NCBI GenBank assembly: GCA_964604675.1
Contig: CAZSAT010000013.1
Span: 1 to 64,000 of the forward strand
Length of the DNA: 64,000 nt
Reading direction: 5' to 3'
From: CAZSAT01 sp964604675
Lineage (GTDB): Bacteria > Myxococcota_A > UBA796 > CAJQPC01
Translations under genes and position numbers: made by a program
Part shown: piece after piece, positions 8,213 through 20,600 of the stretch
Position numbering within the stretch: the first letter of the stretch is position 1
Layout of the letters: each line of letters opens with the position of its first letter
Notes under the pieces: model-generated
What the model was told of the DNA's origin: nothing
The model's input: the letters and a program-made list of their open reading frames with translations, nothing else
Database searches by the model: none

Positions 8213-11200
8213 TTAGCCGCCTCGGACGCCGACCGTCAGGGCGGCGAGCCCCCGTGCTGCGCCAGCGGCCTTGGGTGCGAGATCGGCCCCCGCCCTCGCG
8301 GAGACCTCCACGGTGAGCGGTCCCAAGGGCTGGTGTCGGGTGACGCGCAGGTCGGCGCCTGCGCCCACACCGGGGTGGAGGAACGCGCCGGGTCCCCAGC
8401 TCCAGCACGTGTGAGCGACGTGATCGACGGAGCTTCGCAGCTCGGCGAGCCAGGCCGTCTCCTGCTCGACCGCGACCCAGATCGGGGCGTGAAGGGCCAG
8501 CCCGCCGATGGACCCCTCGATGCTCCAGGCGCCCAGTCGACGTGCCACCGAGGTCTGCGGACCGACGGCCGAGGTGCCGTGGGCCTGGAGCGCGACCGCG
8601 TCGACGCCGAGCGACCAGGGAGACTCCTGGTTCGGGGCCGCGGTCGCGGGCGGTGCAGGCGGAGCGAGGTCGAAGTCTGCGACCTCGGGCAGGCTCGTCG
8701 GCGCCCCCCACCAGTCCAGGACCACGTGCCGCTCGGGGCCCACCTCGACCAGGCGCGTCCAGGCCCGATCAGCGCCCAGGTAGCTCACGGTGAGCCGGTG
8801 CACGCCCACGGGGACGCGGACCTCGCCGGGCCCCGCGAGCGGCTCGCCGTCCAGTCGGAGGCTCACCTCGGGGGGGTGGGCGCCCACGGCCAGCGTGCCG
8901 CGGCCGGCGCCGTCGTTCGCGGCCTCGGCCAGCGCCAGCCAGACGGCGATGGCTGGCGGCACCTCGTCGAGCGGAAGCTGGTCCACGACCGCCGCGGCCT
9001 GCTCGAGCTGCGCCCAGCCGGTGTCCCGGTCGCCGGCGATCAGGTGGGCCGTGCCGGCGCGCCAGAACAGCTCGGACCAGCTCGCGCCGGGCAGCTCGAA
9101 GGCACCGACCAGCGCCTCGGCGACGAGCAGCTCCCAGGCCTCCGCTTGCGCGGCGGCGGCCCGAGCCAGCTCCTCCGGCACGGCCGTCGGTGGCGTGCTG
9201 GTGGCCGCGTCGACGGCGGCGCGCAGGTCCTCGACGGTGAGGTCGGCCAGCTCCAAGGCGATGGTGGCGTCGAGGATCGGGTCGTCGCGCGGCTCGTCAT
9301 CGTCGTCGGGATCGGGCGGCAGCCGACCGAGCTCGGCGCGGACCTCCGCGAGGTCCTGGTCGAGCCCGTCGAGCTCCTGGAGGGCCTCCACGAGCCGGAC
9401 CCCGCTGACCGTGCGCACGTAGGCGGGGTTGTCGAGCAGGAACCCGGAGGCGACGTCCTCCCACACCGAGCCGAGCAGGCGGGCGGCGGCAAGCTCCGCG
9501 GCGGCGTCCCCCTCCGCGCGTAGCAGGGTGCGCCATGCGGCGTCGGCTGCGCGCCCGAGATCGGCGGTTCCCCACGTCTCGTGCAGGCTCTGGAGCGCCG
9601 TCTGCCGCGCGGTCGTCGCCAGCTCCAGCCGCGTGGCGAGGTGGGCTTCCTCGAGGACCAGGGCATCGCGATGCGGGGCGAGGCTGCCCTGGGCACGGTC
9701 GGCCTGCTCGAGCTCGACCAGGCGGCGGCGGGCGGCCTGGGCCGCGGCCTGCTTCTGCTCCAGCGTCGACCACAGCGCCTCGATGGTTGCGGCCTCTGGG
9801 GGTGGTGACTCCGCGAGGGCCCACCGACCGTCGTCACGGGCCGCCACCGCTTCCAGCAGCGCGTCGTGGTCGGCTCGCAAGAGGACCGCGCCGCCGTGGA
9901 GGTCGCCTGCGTCCGGTGGCGCGGCGGCGAGCGGCAGCGGGACGAGGCCGAAGGCGAACACCAGACGGCTCCGGCGCCACAAGCCGCAGAGGGCGAGGGG
10001 GAAGAAGACGCTGGCGGCGCCGCCGGCGCAGCTGCCCTGCACGGGTGGTTGCTCGCCGTCGCAGTCGTTGTCCTTGCCGTCGTTGAGCTCCTCGGCGTCG
10101 GGGTGCACGCTGGCGTCTGCGTCGTCGCAGTCGCCGTCCAGAGGGGTCACGCCGTCGCCGTCGCCGTCCTGGTCGAGGGTGCCCTCGTCCTCCAGGCCAT
10201 CGCAGTCGTCGTCGAGGCCGTTGTCGGCCTCCTCGGCGCCCGGGTGCACCTCGGGGTCCGTGTCGTCGCAGTCACCCAGGTCCGCGGACCAGCCGTCGCC
10301 GTCGCTGTCGTAGGCGGTCGTGCCGTCGTCCACGCGGCCGTCGCAGTCGTTGTCGATCTGGTCGGCGGTCTCGCTCGCCTCGGGGTGGGCGCTCCCGTCC
10401 AGGTCGTCGCAGTCCCCGTCGCACGTCCTCCAACCGTCGGCGTCCGCGTCGGCCTCGACCTCGTCCAGCTCGCCGTCGCACGTGTTGTCGATCCCGTCGC
10501 ACAGCTCCGGCGCGCCGGGGTAGGTCGCGGGGTCGTCGTCGTCGCAGTCCGACGCGAAGGCCGGGTTGTCGCAGCGGGGGTGGCCGTCGCCGTCGAGGTC
10601 CCACGGCTCGTCGACCCGCCCGTCGCAGTCGTCGTCGACCAGGTTGCAGGTCTCCTCCGCGTCGGGGTTCACCCAGGCCCGGCCGTCCGCGCAGTCCCCG
10701 GCGCAGCGGCTCCAGCCGTCCTGATCCGCGTCGTAGTCCTGGTCGACGGTGCCGTCGCAGTCGTTGTCGAGGCCGTCGCAGAGGTCTTCGGCGTCGGGGT
10801 GGATGTCCTGGTCGTCGTCGTCGCAGTCTCCGGCGCAGGTGGTCCAGCCATCCCCGTCCTGATCGAAGCCTTCGTCCACCACCGCGTCGCAGTCGTCATC
10901 CGTCGCGTTGCAGACTTCGGTGGAGCCGGGGTGCACGTCGCTGTTGGCGTCGTCGCAGTCCCCTTCGCAGGTGGTCCAGCCGTCCCCGTCTTGATCGAAG
11001 CCTTCGTCCACCTGGCCGTCGCAGTCGTCGTCGACACCGTTGCAGGTCTCGGTGGCGTTCGGTGACACATGTTCGTCGCCGTCGTCGCAGTCACCGTCGA
11101 CCGTGGCCGTGTAGTCGCCCTCGGTCTCGCAGCTCTCGAGGCTCGAGCCCGTGCCGTAGCCGTCGTTGTCGAAGTCCTCGTACCAGGTGCTCGACACGCC

Positions 11201-11961
11201 CTCGTCGACGTCGCCGTCGCAGTCGTCGTCGAGCTCGTCGCACACCTCGCTCGCGTCGGGGTTCACGAGGGGGTCGTCGTCGTCGCAGTCGTCGTCGCAG
11301 GACCAGAAGCCGTCGCCGTCCACGTCCCAGATGGCCTCCAGGGTGCCCTCCTCGCCGTAGATGGCCTGGAGGCCGTCGATGTCGTCGTCGCTGAGCTGCC
11401 GCTTCACTTCCCCCACCTCCTGCGGCATGCGCATGGCGCCGTCGCCGCTGTCGACGAAGCCGAGGCCCAGACAGCGGCCGATCAAGGAGACGAAGACGGT
11501 CTCGAGGTCCAGCTCGTCCGAGCGGGGCCCCGATGTGTCGGCGCTCCACTCCAGGTCGTGGAACGCGCCGTCCTCGGTCATGGTGCTCAGGACGACGATG
11601 TCGCAGTCCGCGGTGTCTCCGCTGCTGCCCCATGGAAAGGTCGTCGCGGTGATGTTGTCGTTGTCCTCGTCGTAGTCGTCGAGGAAGAGGACCTCGTTCA
11701 CGCCGTCGTCGGCATACGTACCGGAGGTCGTGGTCCCGCCGTAGGTGAGCTGGAGGTCGGTGCCCCCGTCGCTCTCCCACGTATCCAGCGCCGCCTGGAA
11801 GGCCTGCTCGATCTCGCTCGAGGAGCCCACCGAGGACGGGAAGCTCGAGGTGTCGAGCACCCACTCGTTCGGAACCGGCTCGCAGCTCCAGGTCCAGTCG
11901 TCGCCAGCGAGCTCGTAGGCTTGCGCGGTCATCATCAGGCCCAGGATCATCATGCCTCCCA

Positions 11962-11962
<1 letters not shown>
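8213..11962 (-). CDS. pseudo-matrixin, nine MopE repeats, internal MYXO-CTERM-like span, helical/PEGA/beta C-terminus
   Basis: A 1249-aa open frame. ATG 11960-11962 overlaps the upstream stop by one base (TGATG). Residues 1-15: signal peptide. Residues 20-205: a matrixin (M10)-like fold ending LSDDDIDGLQAIYG with a Met-turn-like AMRMP, but the HExxHxxGxxH site reads SLIGRCLGLGF (159-169), so all three His and the Glu are gone. Residues about 210-640: nine MopE repeats. Residues 644-666: CAGG, a hydrophobic span and WRRSR, a MYXO-CTERM-like tail. The frame then continues from a GTG (9959-9961) with a signal-like LVFAFGLVPLPLAAAP, a helical region, a PEGA-like domain and beta-strands paralogous to 5486-7408. 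It may be two genes fused in frame; an internal GTG start with GGAG 7 nt upstream is possible. Confidence 0.75.
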
Positions 11963-12761
<799 letters not shown>

Positions 12762-12765
<4 letters not shown>

Positions 12766-13109
12766 GGTTCCTCCGAGAGGGTCTGGACGGGCAGGGAGAG
12801 CAGGCCCGCGTCGAGGGTCTCGACGAGCACGAGGCCGTCCAGGTCCCCGCTCGGGCAGAGGGTGATGTCGAAGGCGAGCTCGCCGTCGAAGGCCGTGGGG
12901 CCGAGGGCTGGCAGGGCCACCTCGTCGGGGTGGCCCGCGTCGCCCATCCAGGCGAGCGCCAGGAGGGTGTCGCGGCCGGTCAGCACGACCAGGTGGTCGC
13001 TGCAGGCGGCTGGGGGTGCCTCGATGCGTGTGGGCCACACCTGCACGCCGGGGTCGGGGTGCGCGGTGAGCGACACGTCCATGCAGGCCAGGACGGAGAG
13101 AAGGGTCAC
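12762..13109 (-). CDS. 115-aa lipoprotein, first gene of the ECF-motif operon
   Basis: GTG start (13107-13109) lies 8 nt after GGAG. The signal MTLLSVLAC carries the lipobox Cys at residue 9. The mature protein is beta-rich, has two further Cys (CSDH and CPSG, a possible disulphide), and matches no family I recognise. Its stop overlaps the next GTG (GTGA). The CGTTG -10-like block of the conserved bipartite element (13131-13164) lies 21 nt upstream of the start codon, so I infer that this operon (13109 down to 8213) is transcribed by the ECF sigma factor encoded at 22352-22879. Confidence 0.8.
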
Positions 13110-13130
13110 GTGGGGCTCCTGGGGCTCGTG

Positions 13131-13164
13131 GACAACGCACGCCGGCCCCTGTCCCCGCTTGGTG
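13131..13164 (-). promoter_or_regulatory. predicted ECF-type promoter, copy 1
   Basis: Read on the minus strand: CACCAAGCGGGGAC (13164-13151), 13 nt, then CGTTGTC (13137-13131). The same two blocks with the same 13-nt spacing occur at 16872-16905, and with 3 changes in the first block and matching CGTTG at 22902-22933. The CGTT -10 core is typical of ECF sigma promoters. The distance to the next start codon is 21 nt. Confidence 0.7.
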
Positions 13165-13166
13165 CG

Positions 13167-14324
<1,158 letters not shown>

Positions 14325-14372
14325 GGTGGCTCCCGTGTGGGGAGCCATGGCGGCAGGCGGTGGGGGCGTGAC

Positions 14373-16040
<1,668 letters not shown>

Positions 16041-16240
16041 ACTTGAGCATACCGCGGCAGTCAACCAACTCCCGCCGCCGAGTCCGGGACAGGTCTCCTG
16101 CCTGGGCCGCCGGGCTTCGCGGGCGGCGATGGTCAGGCCACAGGGTGACGCAGCTGGTGTTGTGGTCGACAGTCTTGTAGGAGACGGGCAGGAAGCGCGG
16201 ATGGCATCGGGCTCACCTTGGGAGGTGGCCCGCGGCGCTT

Positions 16241-16438
16241 TCACCAGGGACTGCGCCCTGGGACGGCAGAGTCCGCCAGATCGACTTCCGCGTCGTCATC
16301 ACGGACCACCAGCGAGTCGGTCGTCACGGCATGACCCCTCCAGCCGCACGTCTCGAACAGTGCCGGCACGATGTTCGCGCGGACCGGTCCCGGTGAGCCG
16401 GGATCGGGGCCGAGTCGAGACAGCAGCGCCGTGCTCAC
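16241..16438 (-). CDS. possible 65-aa hypothetical protein
   Basis: GTG start at 16436-16438 overlaps the upstream stop (GTGA), the coupling style used throughout this window; the frame runs 65 codons to a stop at 16241. It has no signal peptide, no membrane segment and no recognised motif; the C-terminal half is acidic (VVRDDDAEVDLADSA). The only Shine-Dalgarno-like sequence (GGGGAG) touches the start codon, so expression would depend on coupling. It could be a chance frame. The next 200 bases (16041-16240) show nothing I can name. Confidence 0.35.
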   Translation of the reverse strand: MSTALLSRLGPDPGSPGPVRANIVPALFETCGWRGHAVTTDSLVVRDDDAEVDLADSAVPGRSPW

Positions 16439-16848
16439 TCCCCCGCGGTCGCACGGATCGCCCGCACCGTGGCTTCGCGGGCGTCGGCCGCCCTCGGGCC
16501 GTGCACCGCCGTCACGATGATTGCCGCGGGCAACACCGTGAACCAGCCAACGGGAACAAGCGCGCCGACGATGATGCCTGTCGTTCCGCGCTTGACCCAG
16601 CGCCGCCGACCGACCCACTCGCGGTAGGCGGGGACGGCGTTGTCGGCGCCGCAACGGCGAAGCTCGTTCTCGAACTCGGCCTGCCCGACGCTGCCGGCCA
16701 CCGAGTAGGCGTGGGCGCCCACGTAGACGTTCTTCCCCGCCACGAAGACGCTCTGCCGGTCCTCGTCGTCCCACTGGCACTCGGCAGCCGACGCCGTGGA
16801 GGTGAAGAGGGACGTGGCCAGGATGAGGGCGGAGAGCAAGGTGTGCAT
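16435..16848 (-). CDS. 137-aa exported protein with one membrane segment, ECF-motif gene
   Basis: The start ATG 16846-16848 follows GGAA by 5 nt; the open frame extends further 5' but only the ATG precedes a proper signal peptide (MHTLLSALILATSLFTSTASA, residues 1-21). The mature part contains ECQWDDEDRQSVFVAGKNVYVGAHAYSVAG-type sequence, two Cys, and a hydrophobic segment of about 25 residues (TTGIIVGALVPVGWFTVLPAA) before a basic tail. Not recognised. The CGTTG block of promoter-like copy 2 (16872-16905) lies 23 nt upstream of the start codon, placing this gene in the same predicted ECF regulon as 12762-13109. Confidence 0.75.
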   Translation of the reverse strand: MHTLLSALILATSLFTSTASAAECQWDDEDRQSVFVAGKNVYVGAHAYSVAGSVGQAEFENELRRCGADNAVPAYREWVGRRRWVKRGTTGIIVGALVPVGWFTVLPAAIIVTAVHGPRAADAREATVRAIRATAGE

Positions 16849-16871
16849 CGTCGTTCCGGGTGTGGGTCGCC

Positions 16872-16905
16872 GACAACGAAGTGCGTGCTGCGTCCCCGCT
16901 TGGTG
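16872..16905 (-). promoter_or_regulatory. predicted ECF-type promoter, copy 2
   Basis: Minus strand: CACCAAGCGGGGAC (16905-16892), 13 nt, CGTTGTC (16878-16872). Both blocks are identical to those at 13131-13164, while the 13-nt spacer differs between the two, which argues against simple duplication of the region. The distance to the downstream start is 23 nt. Confidence 0.7.
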
Positions 16906-16997
16906 TGCGAGCTGAAGACGTGCGCCTCCCCGCTGCCGTGGCCATCGACGGCGTACCTCGCCGCTGTCCTCGTCCGCGTACAGACACACCTCTGACG

Positions 16998-17543
16998 CTA
17001 CTCGCTCGGTGCGGACAGACGGAGCTCACGAAAGACTTCCTGGTTTTCCGGTAGGTACTGCAGTTCGCTCTCGTCGAGGAGCAGCACATCCGTGCAGGCT
17101 ATCGAGCCCGGCTCTGGAGCGAATGAAGCGAGCCTCTTCCTGGCTACGGGTCCGGCACCGAGCAGCTGCGATTGAAGCACTGACCGACATACCAGATCTT
17201 CGCCGTAGACCTCGACCTTGGTTGCTTGTGCGGTGAGGGGCTCCTGCTGGGAGTCCCGCGGCCCGAGCATCATGGTGGCCGAGGAGTCGACGAGCCAGAC
17301 GGCCGGTCCGTGTCGATAGCGAACGTTGTAGATGGGCAGCTCGGCCGTCTGCCAGGCCCCGGTCAGGTCAGGCGTTTCTGCTGGGACCATGCCTGCTTCT
17401 CTCATCATCTCGGCGAACTCGCCCAGCTCGGACCGATTCAGCAGAACCCTCAGGTCAGTGAGGCTCTCGGCGTATTGACCTGGCAGCGGATCGGCCGCCT
17501 GTTGGCAGCCGAAGACCAAGATTCCCAGCATGCTCTCGCCCAT
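16998..17543 (-). CDS. 181-aa lipoprotein, unknown
   Basis: MGESMLGILVFGC gives a lipobox Cys at residue 13; a second ATG four codons in (17529-17531) is an alternative start, and neither has a clear Shine-Dalgarno. The mature protein begins QQAADPLPGQYAESL and is mixed alpha/beta, with two later Cys (LVCRS and IACTD). No family recognised. Codon choice looks slightly less GC-biased than in the neighbours, which could indicate a recent arrival, but the difference was judged only by eye. It stands alone between the 16848 operon and the lectin lipoprotein. Confidence 0.75.
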   Translation of the reverse strand: MGESMLGILVFGCQQAADPLPGQYAESLTDLRVLLNRSELGEFAEMMREAGMVPAETPDLTGAWQTAELPIYNVRYRHGPAVWLVDSSATMMLGPRDSQQEPLTAQATKVEVYGEDLVCRSVLQSQLLGAGPVARKRLASFAPEPGSIACTDVLLLDESELQYLPENQEVFRELRLSAPSE

Positions 17544-17586
17544 GTCTTGGGGTGTGGGGTACAGCCGAGCCTACCGCGATCGGCGC

Positions 17587-18306
17587 TCAGGTCGACTCAC
17601 ACACGACCTGGCTCGTGAGGCCGCAGTCGCGGGCGTCCCACGTGCCGTCCACCAGGTAGGTCACACAGCTCTCGCCGGTGTGCTGCTCCTCGCCCTCCGG
17701 AAAGGCGGAGTACGCGCTGATGCCCGTGCCGTCGACCCAGGCCCACTCACCGGCCCCCGCGTTCCAACTCAGGCCGATCCATGGCGAGCCGCCGGTCCCG
17801 GCCTGGCCGTAGTTGCAGGTGGCGGCGTAGTGCTCCTCGAGCAGCTGGTTCTCCCCGCTCGAGCCGACCGCGACCAGGTCCATGCCACCCCCGGCGCACA
17901 GGTCTCGGGCCCCGGACCACGTCTCCAGGCCCTGGCAGCAGAGGTACATGCTGTCGCCCGAGTAGAAGGGCGTGCAGGTGTCGCAGATGGAGGTCTCGTC
18001 GTCGGCATCGGTGTAGCCGTTGCAGTCGTTGTCCTTGCCGTCGTCGCAGACCTCGAGGGCGCCGCGATGCACGCTCGCGTCATCGTCGTCGCAGTCCTCG
18101 TCGCTGGCGTAGCCGTCGCCGTCGCGATCGGACGGCGCGGACGTGTCGGGTCCCGTGTCGTCGAGCTCGGTGTCGATGGGTTCCCCGGAGTCGCGTTCCT
18201 GGGCGGTGTCCTGGTGTGCTTCGACAGACGTGTCGTCGCTCGAGCCGGTCGACTCGAACACCATCGCGGTCTCGTTGGCACAGGCGAAGATGGCCAGGGT
18301 CAGCAT
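17587..18306 (-). CDS. lipoprotein with MopE repeat and C-type-lectin-like domain
   Basis: A 239-aa protein. The ATG 18304-18306 is preceded at 4 nt by AAAGGAGGT (18311-18319), a full anti-16S match and the best Shine-Dalgarno seen here. MLTLAIFAC is the lipoprotein signal. An Asp/Thr-rich linker is followed by one MopE repeat (DCDDDDASVHRGALE...DNDCNGYTD). From about residue 115 to the end is a C-type-lectin-like domain: CCQGLETWSGARDLCAGGGMDLVAV, a WIGLSW motif, and CVTYLVDGTWDARDC ending VVCE, with the expected Cys pairs and a WxxxDC version of the WND site. Family knowledge: CTLDs bind sugars or proteins, often calcium-dependently. Inference: a surface adhesin. Confidence 0.88.
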   Translation of the reverse strand: MLTLAIFACANETAMVFESTGSSDDTSVEAHQDTAQERDSGEPIDTELDDTGPDTSAPSDRDGDGYASDEDCDDDDASVHRGALEVCDDGKDNDCNGYTDADDETSICDTCTPFYSGDSMYLCCQGLETWSGARDLCAGGGMDLVAVGSSGENQLLEEHYAATCNYGQAGTGGSPWIGLSWNAGAGEWAWVDGTGISAYSAFPEGEEQHTGESCVTYLVDGTWDARDCGLTSQVVCEST

Positions 18307-18369
18307 GCGGACCTCCTTTCCATCCCATGGCGCGCGGCTCGGCGTGTGTGACGCACGGTCCGCGCGCGC

Positions 18370-18960
18370 TCAACGCACCACGTCGACCTCCACCGTGACC
18401 ACGGGCACGTCACCCGACGCGATGCCCGCCTTGACCGAGGCGAAGGGATCGGGCTCGGCCCACGCGACCGTCAGGCTCGCAGGAACGAGCGCCACCGCCC
18501 AGCGCTGGCGTCCGATCGGCGCCTGCGCGACCAGCTCCAGCCGCCACCCGTCCGGACCTCCTGGGAGCTCGGAGACGTGCAGCTCTTCGTCCGGCGCCTC
18601 CGGAAGTGCGACCGTCCAGGCGCCTTCGGTGTGCAGCAGCACCACCACCTGCGTGGCCGCCGGCTGCTCCACGCGGTCGAGCTCCACCACGAAGCGGTCG
18701 CCCACCCGGAGCGCCTCGCCGGCCACGTCCAGGCGCACGGGCGCCACCGCGAAGGGGCGCCGACCGGCTACGCGACCCGGCGGCGGGAGCAGCCAGCCGC
18801 TGCCGACCGACGGGGACGCGAGGCGGGACAGGGCGGACAGCTCGGACAGGCGCGCGCGCAGCGGCGCGGAGTACCGCAGCGCCTCCTCGACCTCCAGCCT
18901 GCGCGGCGGCTCCAGCCCGTCCCGCAGGAAGGCCATCAGCTCGCTGTCGGTTGCGTTCAT
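18370..18960 (-). CDS. anti-sigma-like / regulatory partner protein
   Basis: A 196-aa protein whose ATG overlaps the stop of the 534-aa gene (ATGA at 18957-18960). The N-terminus MNATDSELMAFLRDGLEPPRR continuing LEVEEAL resembles the helical N-terminal zone of anti-sigma factors (xxELxAYLDGELxxxxxxxVExHL), but no zinc-finger Cys or His is present and there is no membrane segment. Residues about 65-196 are beta-rich with VVVLLHTEGAWTVALPEAP and QRWAVALVP, similar in style to DUF4384-type domains found beside CHAT proteases. Context: encoded with the 534-aa protein and divergent from the CHAT-FHA gene. Anti-sigma activity toward the ECF factor at 22352 is a guess from context. Confidence 0.75.
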   Translation of the reverse strand: MNATDSELMAFLRDGLEPPRRLEVEEALRYSAPLRARLSELSALSRLASPSVGSGWLLPPPGRVAGRRPFAVAPVRLDVAGEALRVGDRFVVELDRVEQPAATQVVVLLHTEGAWTVALPEAPDEELHVSELPGGPDGWRLELVAQAPIGRQRWAVALVPASLTVAWAEPDPFASVKAGIASGDVPVVTVEVDVVR

Positions 18961-20561
18961 GGCGCCTCCAGGAGGGCTCTGGCGGTGGTGATCAGCTCGC
19001 CCACCCCACGACGCGGGAGGGGCACGTGCTCATGCCAGTCGTCGCCGACGACCGTGGCGAGCCGCTTGGGCAGACCCCGCGTCGAGGGGTCCAACCTGGC
19101 GATTCGATCGATCAGGTCCCGCTGCTCGTCCAGAGCTTCTCCGAGGCCGATGGCGAGCCAGGCGCGCAGGCGCTCGTAGCCGGAGCGTCCGGCTGTGCCC
19201 GGGTCGCGCAGGTCTCGTGGCAGGGCTTCCGCGAGGAGCCTCCCCCACGCCGAGTCGCGATCGCCGGTGGACCCGAGGCGCGTCCAGCGCTCGAGCCGGG
19301 CTCCATGACCCCGGAGCACCACGAGCACGACCCACGTGCGCGCCATCGCCACCTCGCGCTCGTCCAGGGGCTCGAGGCCGGTCGGGAGCTCGCTGCAGGG
19401 TGCCGTGAGCGGCTCGGACTCGTTGAACGCGAAGCCGCTCTCGATCTCGGCGCGGGCCCAGTCGCGGGCATACCAACCCACCGCGGCCCGCGTGCGCGCT
19501 CCGAGCGCGGGCAGCGCCAGGAGCTGATCGAGCAGCCCGCGGCCACCGCGCGCCAGGCGGGCGGCGCGGAGGCGCCCCCGGGCGCGCCCACGGTTGGCCG
19601 CCACGACGCGCCAGCTTCGGTCGGGGTCGGTGGCGCCGGCTTGCCCGCTGCACCAGGTGCTCACCAGCCGCGAGGCCACGTGGAGGTCCAGGCCCCGAAG
19701 GAGCACGGCACCGCTGTGGCCGAGCGCTTCGCGGAGCACCAGGGCGCGTCCTCCGGCACCGCGCCGGCCGGGCCAGCGAAGCGCCGCGGTGCGCGCCCAG
19801 CCGCCACGGGCGGCGACGCAGCGGGCCACGATGTCCTGGCCGCCCGCGTCCAGGCGGCTCAACAGCGCCGCGGCCGGTTCCTCGGCGCTGGTCTCCACCA
19901 CGCGAGCCGCGAGCTCGAGCCAGCCCGGAGCGCCGCCCTCGGGACCCATGACCAGGTGGTAGAAGAAGCTCCCCTCCAGCTCCTGGGCGCGCGCTTGCGC
20001 GACCCCGGCTGGCAGGCCGCGGGTGAGCAGCTCGTCTCGGAAGCAGCCGACCGCCGCGGGGAGGTGGTGCTGCTGCACGATCGGTCCCGCGGACCAGGCG
20101 TCGCCGGAGAAGAAGCCACTCCACAGCGCGCCCGCCGTGGCGTCGGCGTCGGGCTCGCTGCGCCAGGGCCGGTCCTGCCAGGCGCGCCGCTGGCGGCGAT
20201 CGACCTCGTCTCCGAGGAAGCTCAGCTCGTCGAGGGCCCAGGCCAGCGCCGGGTGGTCGCCGGGGGGAGCGTGGGCGGCGAGCCTGCGACGGTGCAGGTG
20301 CTCGGCCACGTCGACCTGGCCCCGCTCTGGAGCGGGAAGGAGGGCAGGGTCCGCGAGCAGGGCGGTCGTTTGCCGGGACGAAGGCTTCGGTGAGCCCGCC
20401 ATCAGGCGCTGGACGAGGAGCTCGGCGTCGCCTGCGTCGAGCGACCAGGTGTCGAGGAGGGCGGCCGCTGCTGCCGAATCGCCCACCTCCAGTGCGGCGG
20501 CGGCGGAGAGCGCGCGAGCGCGACGCTGCTCCCTTCGCTGGAGGTAGACCTCCCAACGCAT
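18957..20561 (-). CDS. 534-aa cytoplasmic protein of the CHAT-FHA locus, unknown
   Basis: The ATG 20559-20561 follows GGAGGG by 4 nt. There is no signal peptide or membrane helix. The protein is Ala/Arg/Leu-rich and almost entirely helical (for example AAAALEVGDSAAAAALLDTW), as in TPR/HEAT-like superhelices, but I cannot define repeats with confidence. Conserved-looking Trp-rich stretches occur (WQDRPWRSEPDADATAGALW; AVGWYARDWARAEIESGF). It is divergent from the CHAT-FHA gene with only 39 bp between start codons, so the two promoters must overlap or lie in each other's coding DNA. Its stop overlaps the start of 18370-18960. Inference: a scaffold or substrate of the CHAT protein. Confidence 0.8.
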   Translation of the reverse strand: MRWEVYLQRREQRRARALSAAAALEVGDSAAAAALLDTWSLDAGDAELLVQRLMAGSPKPSSRQTTALLADPALLPAPERGQVDVAEHLHRRRLAAHAPPGDHPALAWALDELSFLGDEVDRRQRRAWQDRPWRSEPDADATAGALWSGFFSGDAWSAGPIVQQHHLPAAVGCFRDELLTRGLPAGVAQARAQELEGSFFYHLVMGPEGGAPGWLELAARVVETSAEEPAAALLSRLDAGGQDIVARCVAARGGWARTAALRWPGRRGAGGRALVLREALGHSGAVLLRGLDLHVASRLVSTWCSGQAGATDPDRSWRVVAANRGRARGRLRAARLARGGRGLLDQLLALPALGARTRAAVGWYARDWARAEIESGFAFNESEPLTAPCSELPTGLEPLDEREVAMARTWVVLVVLRGHGARLERWTRLGSTGDRDSAWGRLLAEALPRDLRDPGTAGRSGYERLRAWLAIGLGEALDEQRDLIDRIARLDPSTRGLPKRLATVVGDDWHEHVPLPRRGVGELITTARALLEAP

Positions 20562-20600
20562 GCACCCTCCGGACCCTGGGTGCTGGGAGCCTACGATACG

